From: Amylostereum areolatum
Lineage: Eukaryota; Basidiomycota; Agaricomycetes; Russulales; Stereaceae
Direction of reading: 5' to 3'
Assembly: GCA_012932865.1 (NCBI GenBank)
Contig: SAXG01000050.1
Span: 287,753-351,752, forward strand
Length of the DNA stretch: 64,000 nucleotides
Positions within the stretch are counted from its first letter, which is position 1; every line of letters starts with the position of its first letter. A program made the position numbers and the translations under genes. Positions 32,542-45,540 of this stretch are shown one piece after another. Under the pieces are notes generated by a model. That model saw only the letters and a program-made list of their open reading frames with translations. It had not been told where the DNA came from and searched no databases.

Positions 32542-33388
32542 TATGTGTGTTTTGATTCAGCCAGAGATTGTGTGGCCAAGGATGAGGTACAATGGGGAAG
32601 AGGCAAAGGAGGTCGTGGTCAAGTCGTGAAGTTGGCCCGCCGCGTTCTTGACTCTGTTCAGTTGACCAGCCGCCAGCACCAGCTCCGCACCGCCCTGACG
32701 TGGGAACGGTCACGTGAGCCCACAAGAAGCTGAAGCGCTGAACTCTGCTCTGCACTTCATACGGTCGTAGTGACGCTCATCACAGACACACATCACGATC
32801 ACCAACTGCCGTCGATTCAATCCTCGATTCTCCACCAAGAGCCCCCGTGGCCTCAAAGCCCTCATTGTTTTGAATGCGGCCACTGTCAATGGCTGGCAGC
32901 CGAAATAGCGCACTAACACAGAGGTAGACCCAGGCAGACTTCTGTTTATCCCCTCAGATCCGGCGTCCTGGTGCTATCCGTGTAAGCTACCTCTGTAAAT
33001 GATAACGGCCGTCTTCAAGTTCATCATCAGTGAGGTCCAATCACATTCCTTCAAACTCCTCGCTCGGCGTGGCCCTCCCGGCGCGCTCACTCTGATAACA
33101 GGTATCTGTGCGCAAAGTGCGAAAGATTGGTCAAGTGGGAAACCTACCCTTTGTAAAATACATTCCAGCTTCGGCCTATAGGCGTGCCTGAAGCAGCCTG
33201 GTCCAACGCACAATAGCGCACAATGCTTTCATTTTCAAGTCCCAGTGATCGGCGATCTTTTCGGCGATCTTTCAGCATGTGCTTATTCCGGCAGACGGTT
33301 TGGCCCCTCGCCGATAAGTACCATCGAGTGCAAACCTGCGCGAACGCACCGTTCAACACCTCCACCTCTCGCCGCGATATCACGCAAC
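32542..33388. other. Divergent promoter between GPC1 and the epoxide hydrolase gene
   Basis: About 850 bp between opposite start codons, with only short unsupported open frames. No TATA box or other element is clear. Confidence 0.5.
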
Positions 33389-34689
33389 ATGGATCCTTCC
33401 GGATACAAGACACACACCACCTCCCGCGGCATCGCGTACAACTACTATCAAGCAGCCCCCCGGGAAGGGAAACCCACACTACTCCTGGCCCACGGTTTTC
33501 CTTCCTCCTCCGCAGACTGGACCCCCTTCGTCGCCTTCTTTCAGCCCATTGGATATGGCCTGATTGTCCCCGACATGCTTGGTTACGGCGGTACCGACAA
33601 GCCCACTGACCCCGCCAAGTACGTCGGCTCAGGCATCGCACAGGATTTGATCGACCTTTTGGACGCGGAGGGGGCGGGGGAGGCGGTCGCGATAGGGCAT
33701 GACTGGTGCGTCTCCTCAAGTCTGGTCTTTTCGTTGAAGCTGATCAAGAGGGTGACAGGGGCTCTGTCGCCGTATCGCGTTTGGCGAACTTCCACGCCGA
33801 CCGATTCATCGGGTTCGCATTCTTAGCCGTGGGCTACGCACCTCCACGCCCGAAGTTCGACCCCGCGGCAACCGCGGCGTTAATGAAGCAGGTCCTTGGC
33901 TATGTACCTTCGGGGTACTGGCCCACGTTCTCGGCGGAGGGTGCGGACAAACTGATTGAGGGTCACGTACGTGCGCACTTTCGCCTGCTCATTAGATCAA
34001 AAGTCTTACCCAAATATCATCGCCACCCGTACACGGTATAACACAGATCGACTCCTTCATCGACCTGGTCTTCGCTGGTGCCAAAGAGAGTCTGCTCGAA
34101 CACTTATGTCCTCTTGGCGCAGTCAAAGCTTTCCTAGAAGAAGACAAACGATGTGCCGTCCTCTCGCAACTGACAGAAGAGGTACTTTCTTTCCGTCCTT
34201 GCAATGACATCCGAGTCTATCCCTCATCCCTGTTTCTCCAGGCTCGCGATCAGTATAAAGCAAAGCTTCTTTCCGACGGTCTTGCCGGCCCTGTATGCTG
34301 GTACAAAGTTCAGACTCAGGGCCTGGCGGCAGCGGATGATCAGAGTACGTCCAACCCTCCCCCCCTCTATGTTCGACTACTCTTCGTCACTTGAACTAAT
34401 AATCATCCGCACGCGCGCTCTATCAGAAATTCCCCAGGAGGCCTATTTCATCCGTCAGTCCGTCTTCTTCGCCGCATGCCTTCAAGAAGCCGTCGCTCCG
34501 CCCGCGCTCGGTATGCTATCGCTCAACACGCTCGCCAAGGGTCCACTTACCGTGAAGGAATTCGACTCGGGGCACTGGGTTATCATCTCGCATGCGACGG
34601 AGACGTGCGAGGCGCTACTCGAGTGGTTGCAGGGTAGTATCCAATCCGGAACGGTTGCCGCGACGCCAGCTGCCAGTGTGACGGCTTAA
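33389..34689 (+). CDS. Soluble epoxide-hydrolase-like alpha/beta hydrolase
   Basis: Five exons (33389-33705, 33759-33966, 34047-34181, 34242-34344, 34427-34689) give 341 aa. The N-terminal core has LLLAHGFPSSSADW (HGxP oxyanion motif of epoxide hydrolases), VPDMLGYGGTDKP, then AIGHDWGSVAVSR. The nucleophile-elbow residue is Asp (GHDWGS), the signature of epoxide hydrolases rather than Ser esterases. The His is in FDSGHWVIISHATE. The cap region (IDSFIDLVFAGAKESL) is helical. There is no signal peptide, so it is probably cytosolic. Haloalkane dehalogenases share the Asp nucleophile, but fungal members with HGFP are usually epoxide hydrolases. An in-frame ATG upstream at 33245 exists, but the MDPSGYK start is closer to family length. 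Confidence 0.88.
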
Positions 34690-35980
34690 GCACGCGGTGT
34701 TAGGGATCTTTAGTACTGCAAGAAACATCCGAGTCGATATAAAATCACGCCGGGAGCCTTTAAAGCGTATAGCGGCGGAAACGAAAGCCGACCCTCATGC
34801 CAAACTCGAAGTACTTATCCGTGCCGTTTCGCCAAAATATATACGTTGACAATGATTTCACAGACGCTCCCGAGTCACAGCGTAGACATTCCTCCCAAGA
34901 GTCTGAACCTGTCTGAACCTGTCTGAACCTGTGCTATTGGCTACAAGAATCAAACAACAGGATCCGCTGCGGGGAACTGATCAAGGGTGTCTAGGGTGTC
35001 TATGTTTTTGTCCCCTTGGCGCCCAACTCACTCTCCCCCGCATTATATGTATACGACTTCGGCACGTCCTTTCCAATGTGCCCATGTATGGTCAGCTCAG
35101 AGAATCTGGAATGTTGACTTGGATACCTATGTTTTGCCGTTCTCGGGCAAGTTGGCCGGTAAGTGTTCTGAGCGTATGGTGCAGAGTTGGTATCGCATAA
35201 CATGCATGTTCGAACAGCATGGCCACAAACTTGTATTCGCGCCGGAAACAGTGAGCGTCGGTTCGGGCTCGTGGATTCAAAGTAACGCCACAAGTTGACC
35301 ATATGGCCTTTGCATAAATGTCACAAATCCGTCCATTGCTTTCGAGCTGCATCCACGTGCAAGGAACATAACTGGTGTATTTTCAAATGGACAACCTCGC
35401 ATGCCCTCGGTCGTGAAGGCGTCGTACTGGGGAACAGACAACGACAACGGCGACAGCCATGGTGGACCTGAACGAGGATCGCAGGGCCCGATGTCACTGG
35501 CCTCTCCATGAATATTCAAATGAATCTTGGAGGTTGGCATGTTCACTGCTCACTATCTTGAAGACTGATGCGTTGTACTGATGTTCTTCACAACAGTACT
35601 TGCATATGCACAGTTTCAATCACCTTCCCCGTCTGCGGCCTCCTTCGCAATGTGAGCCTGCGTTCAGATATTAGGGTTGATCAGGCCATGCAGCGGCTCC
35701 AGGACCACCATGCTGCCGTTGCATCACAGGGTCTTGCTATGGGTATAACCAGCCAGTTTGTTATCTTTACGCTCTATCATTTTCGTCTAATCTTTCATCG
35801 CCTGCTCTGATGATGAAATGACGGGACTTTGTGACGAAGATCTGTCGACACCCCTGGCGCCTGTGCGCCTGTGCGCCTGTTGTTCCCCACGAGTTCTCAG
35901 ATCTCAATTCGCATAGCGACCGCCAACCGACTGCTTTATAAAAACCTGGGTCCCTGCGATGGCTTGTTTCGCCTCCCCAA
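34690..35980. other. Gene-free interval with short tandem repeats
   Basis: About 1.3 kb. It holds three perfect 10-bp repeats (34901-34930) and a GCGCCTGT-type short repeat near 35860-35882. No open frame has a motif. It marks the change from the dense housekeeping block to the sparser membrane protein/P450 block. Confidence 0.5.
34901..34930. repeat. 3 x 10-bp tandem repeat
   Basis: GTCTGAACCT repeated three times without change. Confidence 0.95.
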
Positions 35981-37841
35981 ATGGATCTGGACACCATCAA
36001 AGGAATTCTCCGCTATGCGGATGAAGAACGGGCGTTTCAGGTGCGTTCAACAACCCCAGGCTCGGAACACTTCTAACAATCGGTCTGTCTACGGTGACAG
36101 TATGTTCAAGGTATCTTCGCTTTCTACCACCTCGAGACTTTCATCTGATGACCATCTCCGTCTCCAGTGGTTGGCGCCGCACTTTTTGTACGACTTTTCC
36201 ACTCACTGCCTTGTATCGTACTGGGTTAACGCCGTTCTGTGGCGATGTTTTAGACATACGATTCGCTCATCCTTCTTGATGACGAGGTCTGTTCTGTTAG
36301 TTACCTTCCTCTGTCATTGCCCGTCTTGACTATTGTCCGTCAGATTGAACTCGTCTGGCGTGCCCGATGGACTGTGCCAAAAGCGCTGTATATTCTGAGC
36401 CGATACACTCCATTTATTGACCTTTCTATCAATCTGTACCGTGAGTGACGCTCTGTATCACCCCATACGTTTCTCACATCCGTGCAAGACACACTTGCTT
36501 CTCCCCAACCCGACTCAGCTGTGAGTTGTACTGGCTTGCTGGCGGCGCGACTCTCAATATATTTCTTCTAATTTCATGCAGTCATGTCACCGAAGTTTTT
36601 TGGTCGTAGGCTGTGCGTATGCACCCCGCTTCATCGTTGACCGTCAAGCTAACGATTCTGTAGGGCTAATGGCGATCGGCATGGCTTTGTCAGAAGGTAT
36701 ATCCCTGGCCCTATCCTATACCTCTTGCTAAGACGGATAACTCATACAGTGGTGATGATCCTGCGCGTGTACGCAATGTGGGAAAGATCTTCCCGGATCC
36801 TTTGGAGCCTTAGCGTGCTATGGGTGGTACGCCCCCTCCCCTCCCCTAGATCTAGATACAGCGTGTAACTCACTTTTTGCATAGGTGTTGGTGGTTCTGA
36901 GCCTATACTTTATCAACTCAGCTGCTCAATCCTTCGTCTGTACGTCGTCTTCCGTCACTGTCCGTGACAGCAGTCCCAAGACTAATGGACCTACTAGTCA
37001 TACATATACCGATCCCCGGAGCCTCTGGCTGCCACTACATTGTGGGGAAGTCTTACGAGCTCGCCGTTTCATTCTTGTGTATGACTGTCATGGAAAGCGG
37101 TGCGTTCTTCTCTCCATAGCCCACTGTTCGAAGTTTAAGATCTTTTCATCCTAGTCGTCGTTATCCTGATGATGTGGGCCGCGACTATGCGCTGGAAATG
37201 TGCGCCCAAATATTTACCCATTACACCCCAGCTTATTCACTGCGTTTGTCTTACCATTTCAGCGCGGTACATGCAGAGGTCGCTCGATATGACCTTCAGA
37301 AAGCTCTACTTCGATGGTGCGTCTGCTTGAGGATACCAGGCCGCCCATTCTGACCAGAAATACAGGCGTTCTGTTTTTCGCAATTCTCTTGAGTACGTCT
37401 GCGGGACTTTACCTGACAACGCATGCTGAACATCCTCCCCAACAGTTCTGTCGATCCTCAACATCCTGCTCACATTCCTCGTACCAAACAACGTATGCCG
37501 GTCTCTGATAGTCATTTGCCTCTTCCCGCTGATGATATATGGTCATTTTGGCAGCCCGGAATCGCTCTCATCTTCGTTGTGTACGTCCGTCCGTGTTGAT
37601 TGCGCTACACGGAACTGACAAAGACGATGTCGCTAGTCCGATACGCGTCGTCCATGCCATGCTTTGCTGCCGTATCTTGATCAACATGCGACGCATAGCC
37701 AACAATCTCGTCACTCTCCCGGGACCGATTCCTGTTCGTCACTCTGAAGCCTTCACAGTGGACACACCGGTGGATGAACTTCAATATATTGATCTCGTCG
37801 AGCTATCGCCTGCCGATCACGATGGGAAGGGTACAAAATAG
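35981..37841 (+). CDS. DUF6533-type multi-pass membrane protein, copy A
   Basis: A basidiomycete-expanded, 7-TM-like family of unknown function. Start MDLDTIKGILRYADEE at 35981. First exons are 35981-36040, a 10-nt microexon 36101-36110, 36168-36187 and 36254-36286, then from 36344. Joined, these read VVGAALFTYDSLILLDDE then IELVWRARWTVPKALYILSR, the DUF6533 signature. Later exons: MAIGMALSEVVMILRVYAMW, SSRILWSLSVLWV, VLVVLSLYFINSAAQSF, ELAVSFLCMTVMESG, and the terminal RVVHAMLCCRILINMRRI. The end at 37841 is an acidic tail. Exons are tiny and many, so individual borders after 36440 are approximate. A paralogue sits at 46570-48059, on the other side of the P450. Confidence 0.72.
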
Positions 37842-39119
37842 GGTTTCCTGTGGCAGGTCCACAGGCAGGCAGGTATCGTTGATAGTCGACTGTAGCATAG
37901 ACAGTGTAGTATATAGCTCGAGAGAGGGGTGGGCGGCGGGGTCCGTTGTGTGTAGGACTAATAAAAGTATATTTTAGCACCCAAATACCGTAATCGGCGA
38001 ACTCAAAGCACCGCCACCGCGAAAATCACGCAGAATCGGCTAGACGAGGGATGGTACCAAGATGGTACGAGGGATGGTATTGGAGCGAAGGATTTCCCGG
38101 ACCCACAAGGGAGTGTTTCGAGTCGTAAAGCTGCCTCTAAGGATGTCGCATTGGATGTTGGTCCTAGTTGGGTCCAAGGCTTCCGCTGTCGCTCGGGGTG
38201 GGGGGTGACCGGTGATGTACAATGACAGAAAAGACATACGTACTCTAATGACTGATCTTGTGAGGGGTATCCTTTTGACGGTGAGGATGACGCCAATGTA
38301 CAGCGGGCCGCTATATAGGAGGTGCACCTACTTACTTACCTGATGCTGTCTATGCTCGATTTTGATCCTAAGTGAGGGAATGCTGGAATGATCAGTAATA
38401 CTCAGTATCAAGCTAGTCAAGACTCAATACGTACTGGTATGTTGGCACTCCGGGGACCGGTGGTGGCAGAGCCAGGGCAGAGCCGCGCGCGCCTGCTTTA
38501 GCTTTCCAACTGTGAGTGTTATTCTCAAGAGCCTCGGAGCGATGGAACTGCTGGAACGTGGTGTTCCAGTCATGGAAAATCCGGGATATTTTCAAAGGGA
38601 AACGGCACGCCTTGCGCCTACAGTGACAGAGTGGCGTTGTCGGTGACTCCCAAATCACGACGACGATGAACTTCTCACGCCGCGCACGTCTCGCTTACTT
38701 ACTACCAGTACTTTCCCCAAATACTCGGTCTGGAAGCTGGACTCCTTGTCTTTTGGTCCTTTCGCGAAGTCATTCTAGAGCTCCCATCAGGATCCTTACC
38801 TTGCAAAGATACAGATCCTCTAATACCCACGGGCTCAACTGCTCCGTTCCGATGGAACGCAAATAACGACTCATCCAACTGCGCGTTCAAGATGGCCATG
38901 AGACCGTGTCCCACCACGGCCATCTACACGGGAATGTTCCCTGTCAGAATATGGAAGGAGGCCAGAGACGAACATCCAAGGACACCATGACAGTTGATGA
39001 AGGTGCTGATTTCTGTCCGTACGATGCGGACCCTACGGTATAGTAATCCGAGTCGGCGTTTGTTGTCCTACTTATAAGCCCGAACGGACTCCCTCCTTCG
39101 ATCCCGTCATTGGTCTAAC
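37842..39119. other. Interval with weak open frames only
   Basis: About 1.3 kb. Minus-strand frames around 38413-38923 (for example GVPTYQYVLSLD, EPVGIRGSVSLQ with a possible GTAAGG donor) resemble worn exons of a membrane protein gene, but no start, signature or complete frame could be built. Confidence 0.4.
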
Positions 39120-40468
39120 ATGCTCGATATCAGCATTCCCGCGAGTGCACTTGTCGCTGGGTGGGTTGCAGGACATCTGTATGGTAAGGGCTCCGTGACT
39201 CGATCGCACCGGTGGTATACTGACATCGGCTGGTTTTAGGAGTCAAGTGCGTACCTCCACCAAGATCGTAAGAAAGGATGCAATGATGACCACTTCATGC
39301 AGCGTTAGTTTGTTCGTCCTCTGTTTAATAACGTTCCGGAAGAGAGGCTTGAAGCATAATAGTAGTCGGTGCGCGAACCAGTTGTCGTCCTTCATACTAG
39401 GTTATTCGAGCTGACACCATCCACCCAGCATTTTGTTGATCGCGTCCATCATTCAAATACTTCTGTGCACTGTGCACGTCATCGCACTCCTCGTGCAAAT
39501 TTTTCGGGGTTTCGTCGTTCTTGCAAGCAACCCTGAGCTTTCATTTCATTATATCATCGACCAGAGCACCCCGGAACACGTTACACAGGAAGTGGTTTAC
39601 TTCACAAACGTGAGGGTGATGTTTTCTGGAGCCACCTATATCTCGTTAACAGCCTTTCCAGAGCCTCGTCTGTGATGGTATACTGGTGAGCACTTCGAAT
39701 ATATCAGTTTCCCGCACGCTCGTACTCAAGGATTACTAGATCTGGCGCTGCTACATAGTCTGGAACCGGAGTCTCCGCCTATGCAGTCCTTTAGTGGGTC
39801 GAAACCCCGTCCACATTCTTCTCCTTCTCGTTCACCAACAGTCTCTACCACAGTGCATCGTTTTTGTCGGTACAGGCTGGTAAGCCTTCGCCCCCAGATC
39901 TCTTTCCAAACCTTGCCAACATAAGGACGTCCAGTCTGTGCATATGTAGGGATCAGCAATCTCGCGCATCTTCGTTCAGATGACCGTGTCTTCGTCCATC
40001 ACTTCGGTGCTTGGGTGTTGGCAATGTGGTCCCTTTCAATTGCTGTCCAAGTTAGCGCAACACTCTTGATTGCGTGGAAAATATGGAAGACGGTCGCGTG
40101 GAGAGGCATGGGCGCACGAAGGAATCACCTCACCGCGTTTTGGATTGTCATCGAGTCCGGAGCACTGTACAGCTTCTCGACCATCCTCGCCTTGGTCTTC
40201 TACTCGACTAAGGCGAATTGCGGAGCCATTATGGGATCAATCCTTGGGCAACTCAGCGTAAGTGTCCCAGGCATCGCTTTCATCCGTCTTGGTCCTCATG
40301 CGTGTCCAGGCTACGGTTCCTTACCTGATTCTTGCGCGTACAGTAGAATTCAACGCGAGCTCTTCCCAAAATGCCGTTTTCATCACGGGCCCTGGAAGCT
40401 CCTGGTCGGAAGGTAGCCACGTCATTCGTCACGAGATACAACATAGGAGAATGGTGAGGCAAATTTAA
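39120..40468 (+). CDS. 7-TM-like fungal membrane protein with a 7-nt microexon
   Basis: Start MLDISIPASALVAGWVAGHL at 39120. Exons: 39120-39183, 39240-39246 (only 7 nt), 39303-39368, 39429-39609, 39653-39685, 39740 onward. Joined reading: HLYGVNVSLFVLCLITFRKR, LLIASIIQILLCTVHVIALL, PFQSLVCDGILIWRCYIVWN, then MWSLSIAVQVSATLLIAWKI, TAFWIVIESGALYSFSTI and ATVPYLILARTVEFN. The IWRCYxVWN and ESGALYSF motifs are typical of large, uncharacterised basidiomycete membrane protein families that sit near DUF6533/6534 genes. At least six hydrophobic segments. The end at 40468 is approximate. Function unknown; a sensor or receptor-like role is only a guess. Confidence 0.68.
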
Positions 40469-41261
40469 CAAGTTCTCGCGGATCTTCATATCGTTGAGAA
40501 TTGTTCAGACGGCCGAAGGGCATACTGTAGCATTCGACTCCATCACGAAGGATCCTTCCTTTTCGGGTGCCGCGTTCGCACCAACGGTGCCCATCTCCAG
40601 ACGAGAAGTACGACTCACTGTCTAGTACTTATGGATGGTTTCACCCGAGCCGAGGGGTCAAGTTCGAAGATATCACGGTATGATCGGTATTCAATCCTGC
40701 AGCCTCGGTCGCCGTACTCAAAGCTGTATTGTTGACGCTCTTATATATGTATTGCAACGAGTTGAACTAGCAACATAAGCACGTCGTCAGCGCTCAGCGC
40801 CATTTCGATCCATGTGTGTTTTCTTCGTGCAGAACCACCTTCATTTTTTTTGTTTACATCTATACTCCCCAAGTAATGAATCCACCGCGCCGGTGCCCAA
40901 GGCGTACCCCGCTTCTCCTCTTATGCGAGCCTTCCCTAACCCTTGCTATGCGCGTCGACTACGCCGAGGCCAGCAATTCCGTGCGAGGATCCCACCAAAT
41001 TGGCCAGACTGTAGGTTCGGAATTGGAAAGGGGAACTGGAGCAAAGGTGTAGCCAAGACTGAACACAGTCAGTGACATGGACATCGCACAGCCGGAGGTT
41101 ATGTACATACTCTCCATCAGCTTCACATGGATAAGCGCTATCGAGCCTATCGCAAACGGTAAACCTAGACGAGCGCCGCAGGTCCTACTTCATCCTCGAC
41201 CCAGTTTGGTCCGAAGACAACCACTCTGGATCAAATCAAGGGCTGTGTAAGTATAGGGAAC

Positions 41262-41280
41262 GGGGGGGGGGGGGGGGGGG
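41262..41280 (+). repeat. Poly-G run (19 G)
   Basis: An uninterrupted G homopolymer. It is able to form G-quadruplex structures, and its length may be unreliable in an assembly. Confidence 0.9.
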
Positions 41281-42323
41281 TAAGACAAGACTACAATGTA
41301 TCACGGCACTCGGAAGACGCACCCACACAAAGTTCCGACTTTGTAGTAGTCCGCTTCTTGCTCCGTCCGCGCGTATGGCGTAATGGGAACTAGATCGTAG
41401 TCCTTCTGATTGCGAGAGATTTACTTCAATAGTACTTGTCCCAAGGATGGATGGTCGCTATTGATGAGCTGCTTCGAGCAGAGCGAGAGTTGCGGTACGG
41501 TTTCAGTGTGTAGTTAGATTTCGTGGTGCTCAGAGCTCCCACCTCCACCGTGAGGGGACCATCGCCGCGCTATTCACTGTGAGGTTTGAGGGGGGGAGGG
41601 TATGGGCCTGGCTTAGTGAGGTTACGGTTTACTCACCAGGCATTGAACAATATATCCACACAGGTTGAGGCAGGGTAAAATTTGCGCGTCGCTTGGAGGG
41701 AAGTGGAAGAAGTAGAGTGAGGTCAAGTCGATGAATAGTTTCCATGTTTATCTCAACGGAACCCATTGCCATTGAATATATGAGAGGGGGTATCGGGGGA
41801 CAATGAGACGAATCACCAGCTTCGTGAAACGATCGAAACTCCCGGTCGGCGACTCACGCGCGTGTGTCAAGAGCCATGACTATTCCCACAGAGATGCTGG
41901 TAGACAGGCGAATGTGCCGGCAGCTTCACTTTGATGACTGTTGTTCAAATAAAATGGGCAGAAACTGAGAAATATAAGTTACATGTTACAACATTTGGTC
42001 CTCTGTGAGGGCTTCGGAGGCCCACGTGGGGAGTCTCCTGAGGCAGCGGGGCTCAGCTTGACTACATATCATGATAGAGAGATCCCTCATCCTCTCCCCT
42101 CCTTCCTCGTAGGCGGCACCGTAATCGAACAGGAAGCCCAACTTGCGGTCAAGGCCGTACGACATGGGAGGCCAGGCGCGCGCCCCTGTTTCTGCAGTCT
42201 TGAAGCGAACATAGATACCGTTGTGTCCCCGGGTCTTAGCATAGGTGTGAGAGGCTACCAGATAGATGCGCGAGCCGTCGTTGCTCACCTGCTTTAGACA
42301 GGGTACCACCACAGTTTTGAAGT

Positions 42324-42338
42324 GCGCGCGCGCGCGCG
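42324..42338. repeat. (GC)n dinucleotide tract
   Basis: Alternating G and C over 15 bases, followed by six more G; potential Z-DNA. Confidence 0.85.
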
Positions 42339-43137
42339 GGGGGTATGCGCAAAGGCATGAGTACAGTAAGAGGAGATGAGCCTTGAAGAACGGTCTGGAG
42401 GATAGGGATATCGAGGATGAGCGACAAAGTCACAAATGGTAGGATGAGAAGCTGGCTCGGTGAACGCTGAGATCGAGGCTCGCCGGCATTTGCCGCCACA
42501 GCGACTTTGAGTCCTCCCTAAACCGTCCATCCTACACCCTTGACTGATGGAGTCGGGAGACAGAAACCCGGGGTCGATTCGAGCTCCATACATGGTCTTC
42601 TAACGCCTATCTGCACGTAGGCACGCAAAGCCATTGTATGTATTGAGCCGTGCGCCCAGGAGGCAAATCTTCAACGAGCGCTCGACACCCCCACCCATGA
42701 CATGATGACTGCAGTCTGCAACCCAGCTAGTGAAGGCGAACTTTATCAGCAGGAAAGGAGGCATGCAGGTTTATGCATCTTCAGCAGCGCCAGACAATCA
42801 CCACGCCCTATACTTACCTGCACCAGCCTCTCGCCGTAAGGGTAGGTTCCCGAGTTTATGAACTGGATTGTTATAGCTGACGCTTGTTCACACGCAGAGG
42901 GCGCATCGGATGGCGGCAGCAATACACTCTTCCTTCGCTTCTGGCCAACGTCTCAACCGCGCCATGCCTTTCGCAGCGAAAGGAAACCCCATAGCTTGTC
43001 GGTTTATATCGCAAAGGACCCGATGTGTCGAGTCGTGTGATCTAGCAAAGCCGCTCATCGAATTCGTATATCAGGAGACGCTTAGTCCATGCGTATGTCA
43101 TTTCCCTCAAGAATTTTGCCCCACCGATCCTTATCAT

Positions 43138-45320
43138 ATGGCGATTTCTCTCCTCGACGTTTGCGTGGTCTTTTTCTCCGCGATTCTTTCGTATAGCCTC
43201 TTTGCTCGACGTCGGAGGTTTACTCAAGCGTTGCCTCCCGGACCCAAGGGATGGCCTCTCATAGGCAACATATTCGACGTCCCAAAGTACTCGCAGTGGC
43301 TTGCGTACGCTAATTGGGCGCGAGAGTATGGTAAGTCTGCCTGATTTCGCTGCCAAGACTCAATACTGAATGATGTGTTAGATTCACCTCTCATACACAT
43401 CAACATGTTGGGCACTCACTTCATGGTCGCGAATGACATAGCAACGGCGAGGGATATTTTGGACCAGAAGCGTTCCAACTTCAACCTTCGGTGAGTTTTG
43501 TTTCGTTTACACAGTACTTTGCATTGAACCGGCACATGCAGACCACGTCTTCCGATGCTGAATGAAGCGTATGTCAATTCTATCTTTGTTACTGGGCATG
43601 CTCGTGACCAAGGTTATACCCTCTTTTCAGCATCGGATTCGGGTGGAACTTTGGGCTTACACCAGACCTTGAGGTGTGGAAAGCGTGCCGCCCCATGTTC
43701 CAACGACATTTCCGTCAAGTTGAAGCTCGGAAATGGAGGCCGCACGAGAAGAGAATGACCGGTGCCCTCCTGCACCGTTTCTTGGAAACACCGGACAACT
43801 TCCTTCACCATATCCCATAGTGCGTGTGATCTTCGGCTGAATACAGGTGCTGGTGATGACTCGGAACGATCGTAGCATGGCGAGTGCGCTGATCTTGGAC
43901 ATGGTTTATGGCATTAAGGTCAAGCCCGAGAACGACGAGTTCGTCGCTTACGCCGATAGCGCTCAGGAAGGTTTCGACAGGTCACTGGACGGATGGGCCG
44001 TGGATATCTTTCCCTGGCGTGAGTGCTTTGTCCGTTTTCATGATAATTATCGGTGCTAACGAGCCGTGATGATAGTTCAACACCTTCCATCCTGGCTCCC
44101 CGGAATGGGTTGGAAGAAGCAGGCCGATGAATGGAAATGCAACTCTCTGGCCATGTTCAACGTCCCATATGAGTGGCTCAAGGGTGAACTTGTGGGTCCT
44201 GCGTCATCATGCGCGTCTTCTCTCTGACGGTGCTGTAGGGCCGAGGAAGCGCGACACATTGTCTTGCAACGGAATTATTGAATGACTTTAGCGGCGACGC
44301 GACGAGCTCGAAATCGATGGAATCTGCCATCAAAAGTGTTTGCGCCACCGCGTACTCGGGCAAGCTACCTCGTTTACTGCGTTGGTATATCTACTCACCA
44401 CCCGCGTCCTACAGCTGCATCGGACACCGTACGTGTTTACGCGATACATACACGTTCGTCCCGTTGTCACTTATCGGCGATAGACTGTGGCCTACATGAA
44501 AGCCTTCGTCCTCGCCATGCTTCTATTCCCGGAAGCACAACGGCGTGCGCATGAAGAGCTGGACAGGGTCGTCGGGGACTCTCGCCTTCCAGACTTTTCG
44601 GATGAGTATGCGTTGCCATACATCTCGGCGATCGTGAAAGAGGTCATTCGCTGGGGAGTGCTCATGCCTATTGGTGGGTCTGCTTGTTACTGTCTTAGAT
44701 CTCGAAAGGTGCTCACCGTCGGGGACAGGGTTACCGCATGTCAGCACTGAGGATGACATATACAAGGGCCACTTCATTCCGAAGGGTACTGTGATATTTT
44801 GCAACACATGGTAAAGCATCGGGCCCCTACTACGCTCCGCCCGTCATTGAACGTCAGTAACAGGGCGATCATGAAAGACCCGACTACATACCCTCAACCG
44901 GACACGTTCTTACCTGAAAGGTTCCTAACGGCCAGCGGCCAGCTCGACGCGAACGTGCAAGGACCAGAGGCCGTCTTCGGCTTCGGAAAACGAATCTGTG
45001 CGGTAAGCGGGCCCAGTAGTACTTACTCCAGGTGCGAACTCGCTCATGCACTGCACAGGGTCGGTTTATGGCGCACGATGCGATATGGTACATCTCCGCC
45101 TGCGTTCTTTCCCTGTTCGATATCGAACCGAAGGCAGGCCAACTGCCCTCTGCGCCGTTGTTCCGTCCAGGGCTGAGTTTGTAAGTCGGTCCGTTCTCGG
45201 TTTATACCATGTTCATCCGACGTGTATAGACATTCGATACCATTTGAATGCAACATCAGGCCACGCTCCGAGCAGGCGATCCGTCTTATACAAGGAGCTC
45301 AAGAAATCGGCGAGCGCTGA
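43138..45320 (+). CDS. Cytochrome P450 monooxygenase
   Basis: Start MAISLLDVCVVFFSAILSYS at 43138, an N-terminal ER membrane anchor, then the proline hinge LPPGPKGWPLIGNIF. Other blocks: GTHFMVANDIATARDILDQK, GWNFGLTPDLEVWKACRPMF with the C-helix W, AASDTTVAYMKAF (I helix; the intron splits DT|T), PYISAIVKEVIRW (ExxR), DPTTYPQPDTFLPERF, and the heme loop FGFGKRICAG with the Cys ligand; its last Gly lies across an intron. The protein ends RLIQGAQEIGER at 45320. All catalytic landmarks are intact. The intron at 43804 must run to the AG before MASALILDMVYG (about 65 bp), because the nearer AG gives a stop. Sequence resembles CYP64/CYP5144-like fungal families; the substrate is unknown. Confidence 0.9.
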
Positions 45321-45540
45321 AGTCCTGACGGTCACGGCAGCAAATGGGAACGCTGGGGGAACTGTATTTCTGGTTTCATACCAAATATCAAATACTATTT
45401 TTTTCACATACATCCTTCAACGTTCAACACCAGAGGCGTATATGACTTTCCAGCTGTCTTGGAAAACCGGGAAAGCCCCTCCGTTCCCGATTTCCGCACG
45501 GTGCCAGTGACAGTAGCAGGCTGGCCATCGACATAGTTAA

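Larger units (their letters stand above)
40469..43137. other. 2.7 kb interval without a confident gene
   Basis: Contains a 19-base G run, a (GC)n tract and many short open frames. The longest minus-strand frame (41986-42312) reads SRIYLVASHTYAKTRGHN and FLFDYGAAYEEGGERMRDLS; it looks protein-like but matches no family I know, and upstream exons could not be joined. It may be a decaying gene. Confidence 0.4.

Noticed and set aside
41986..42499. Possible gene on the minus strand
   Set aside because: Protein-like in parts but no start, no family and no consistent exon joins; left as a possible relic.
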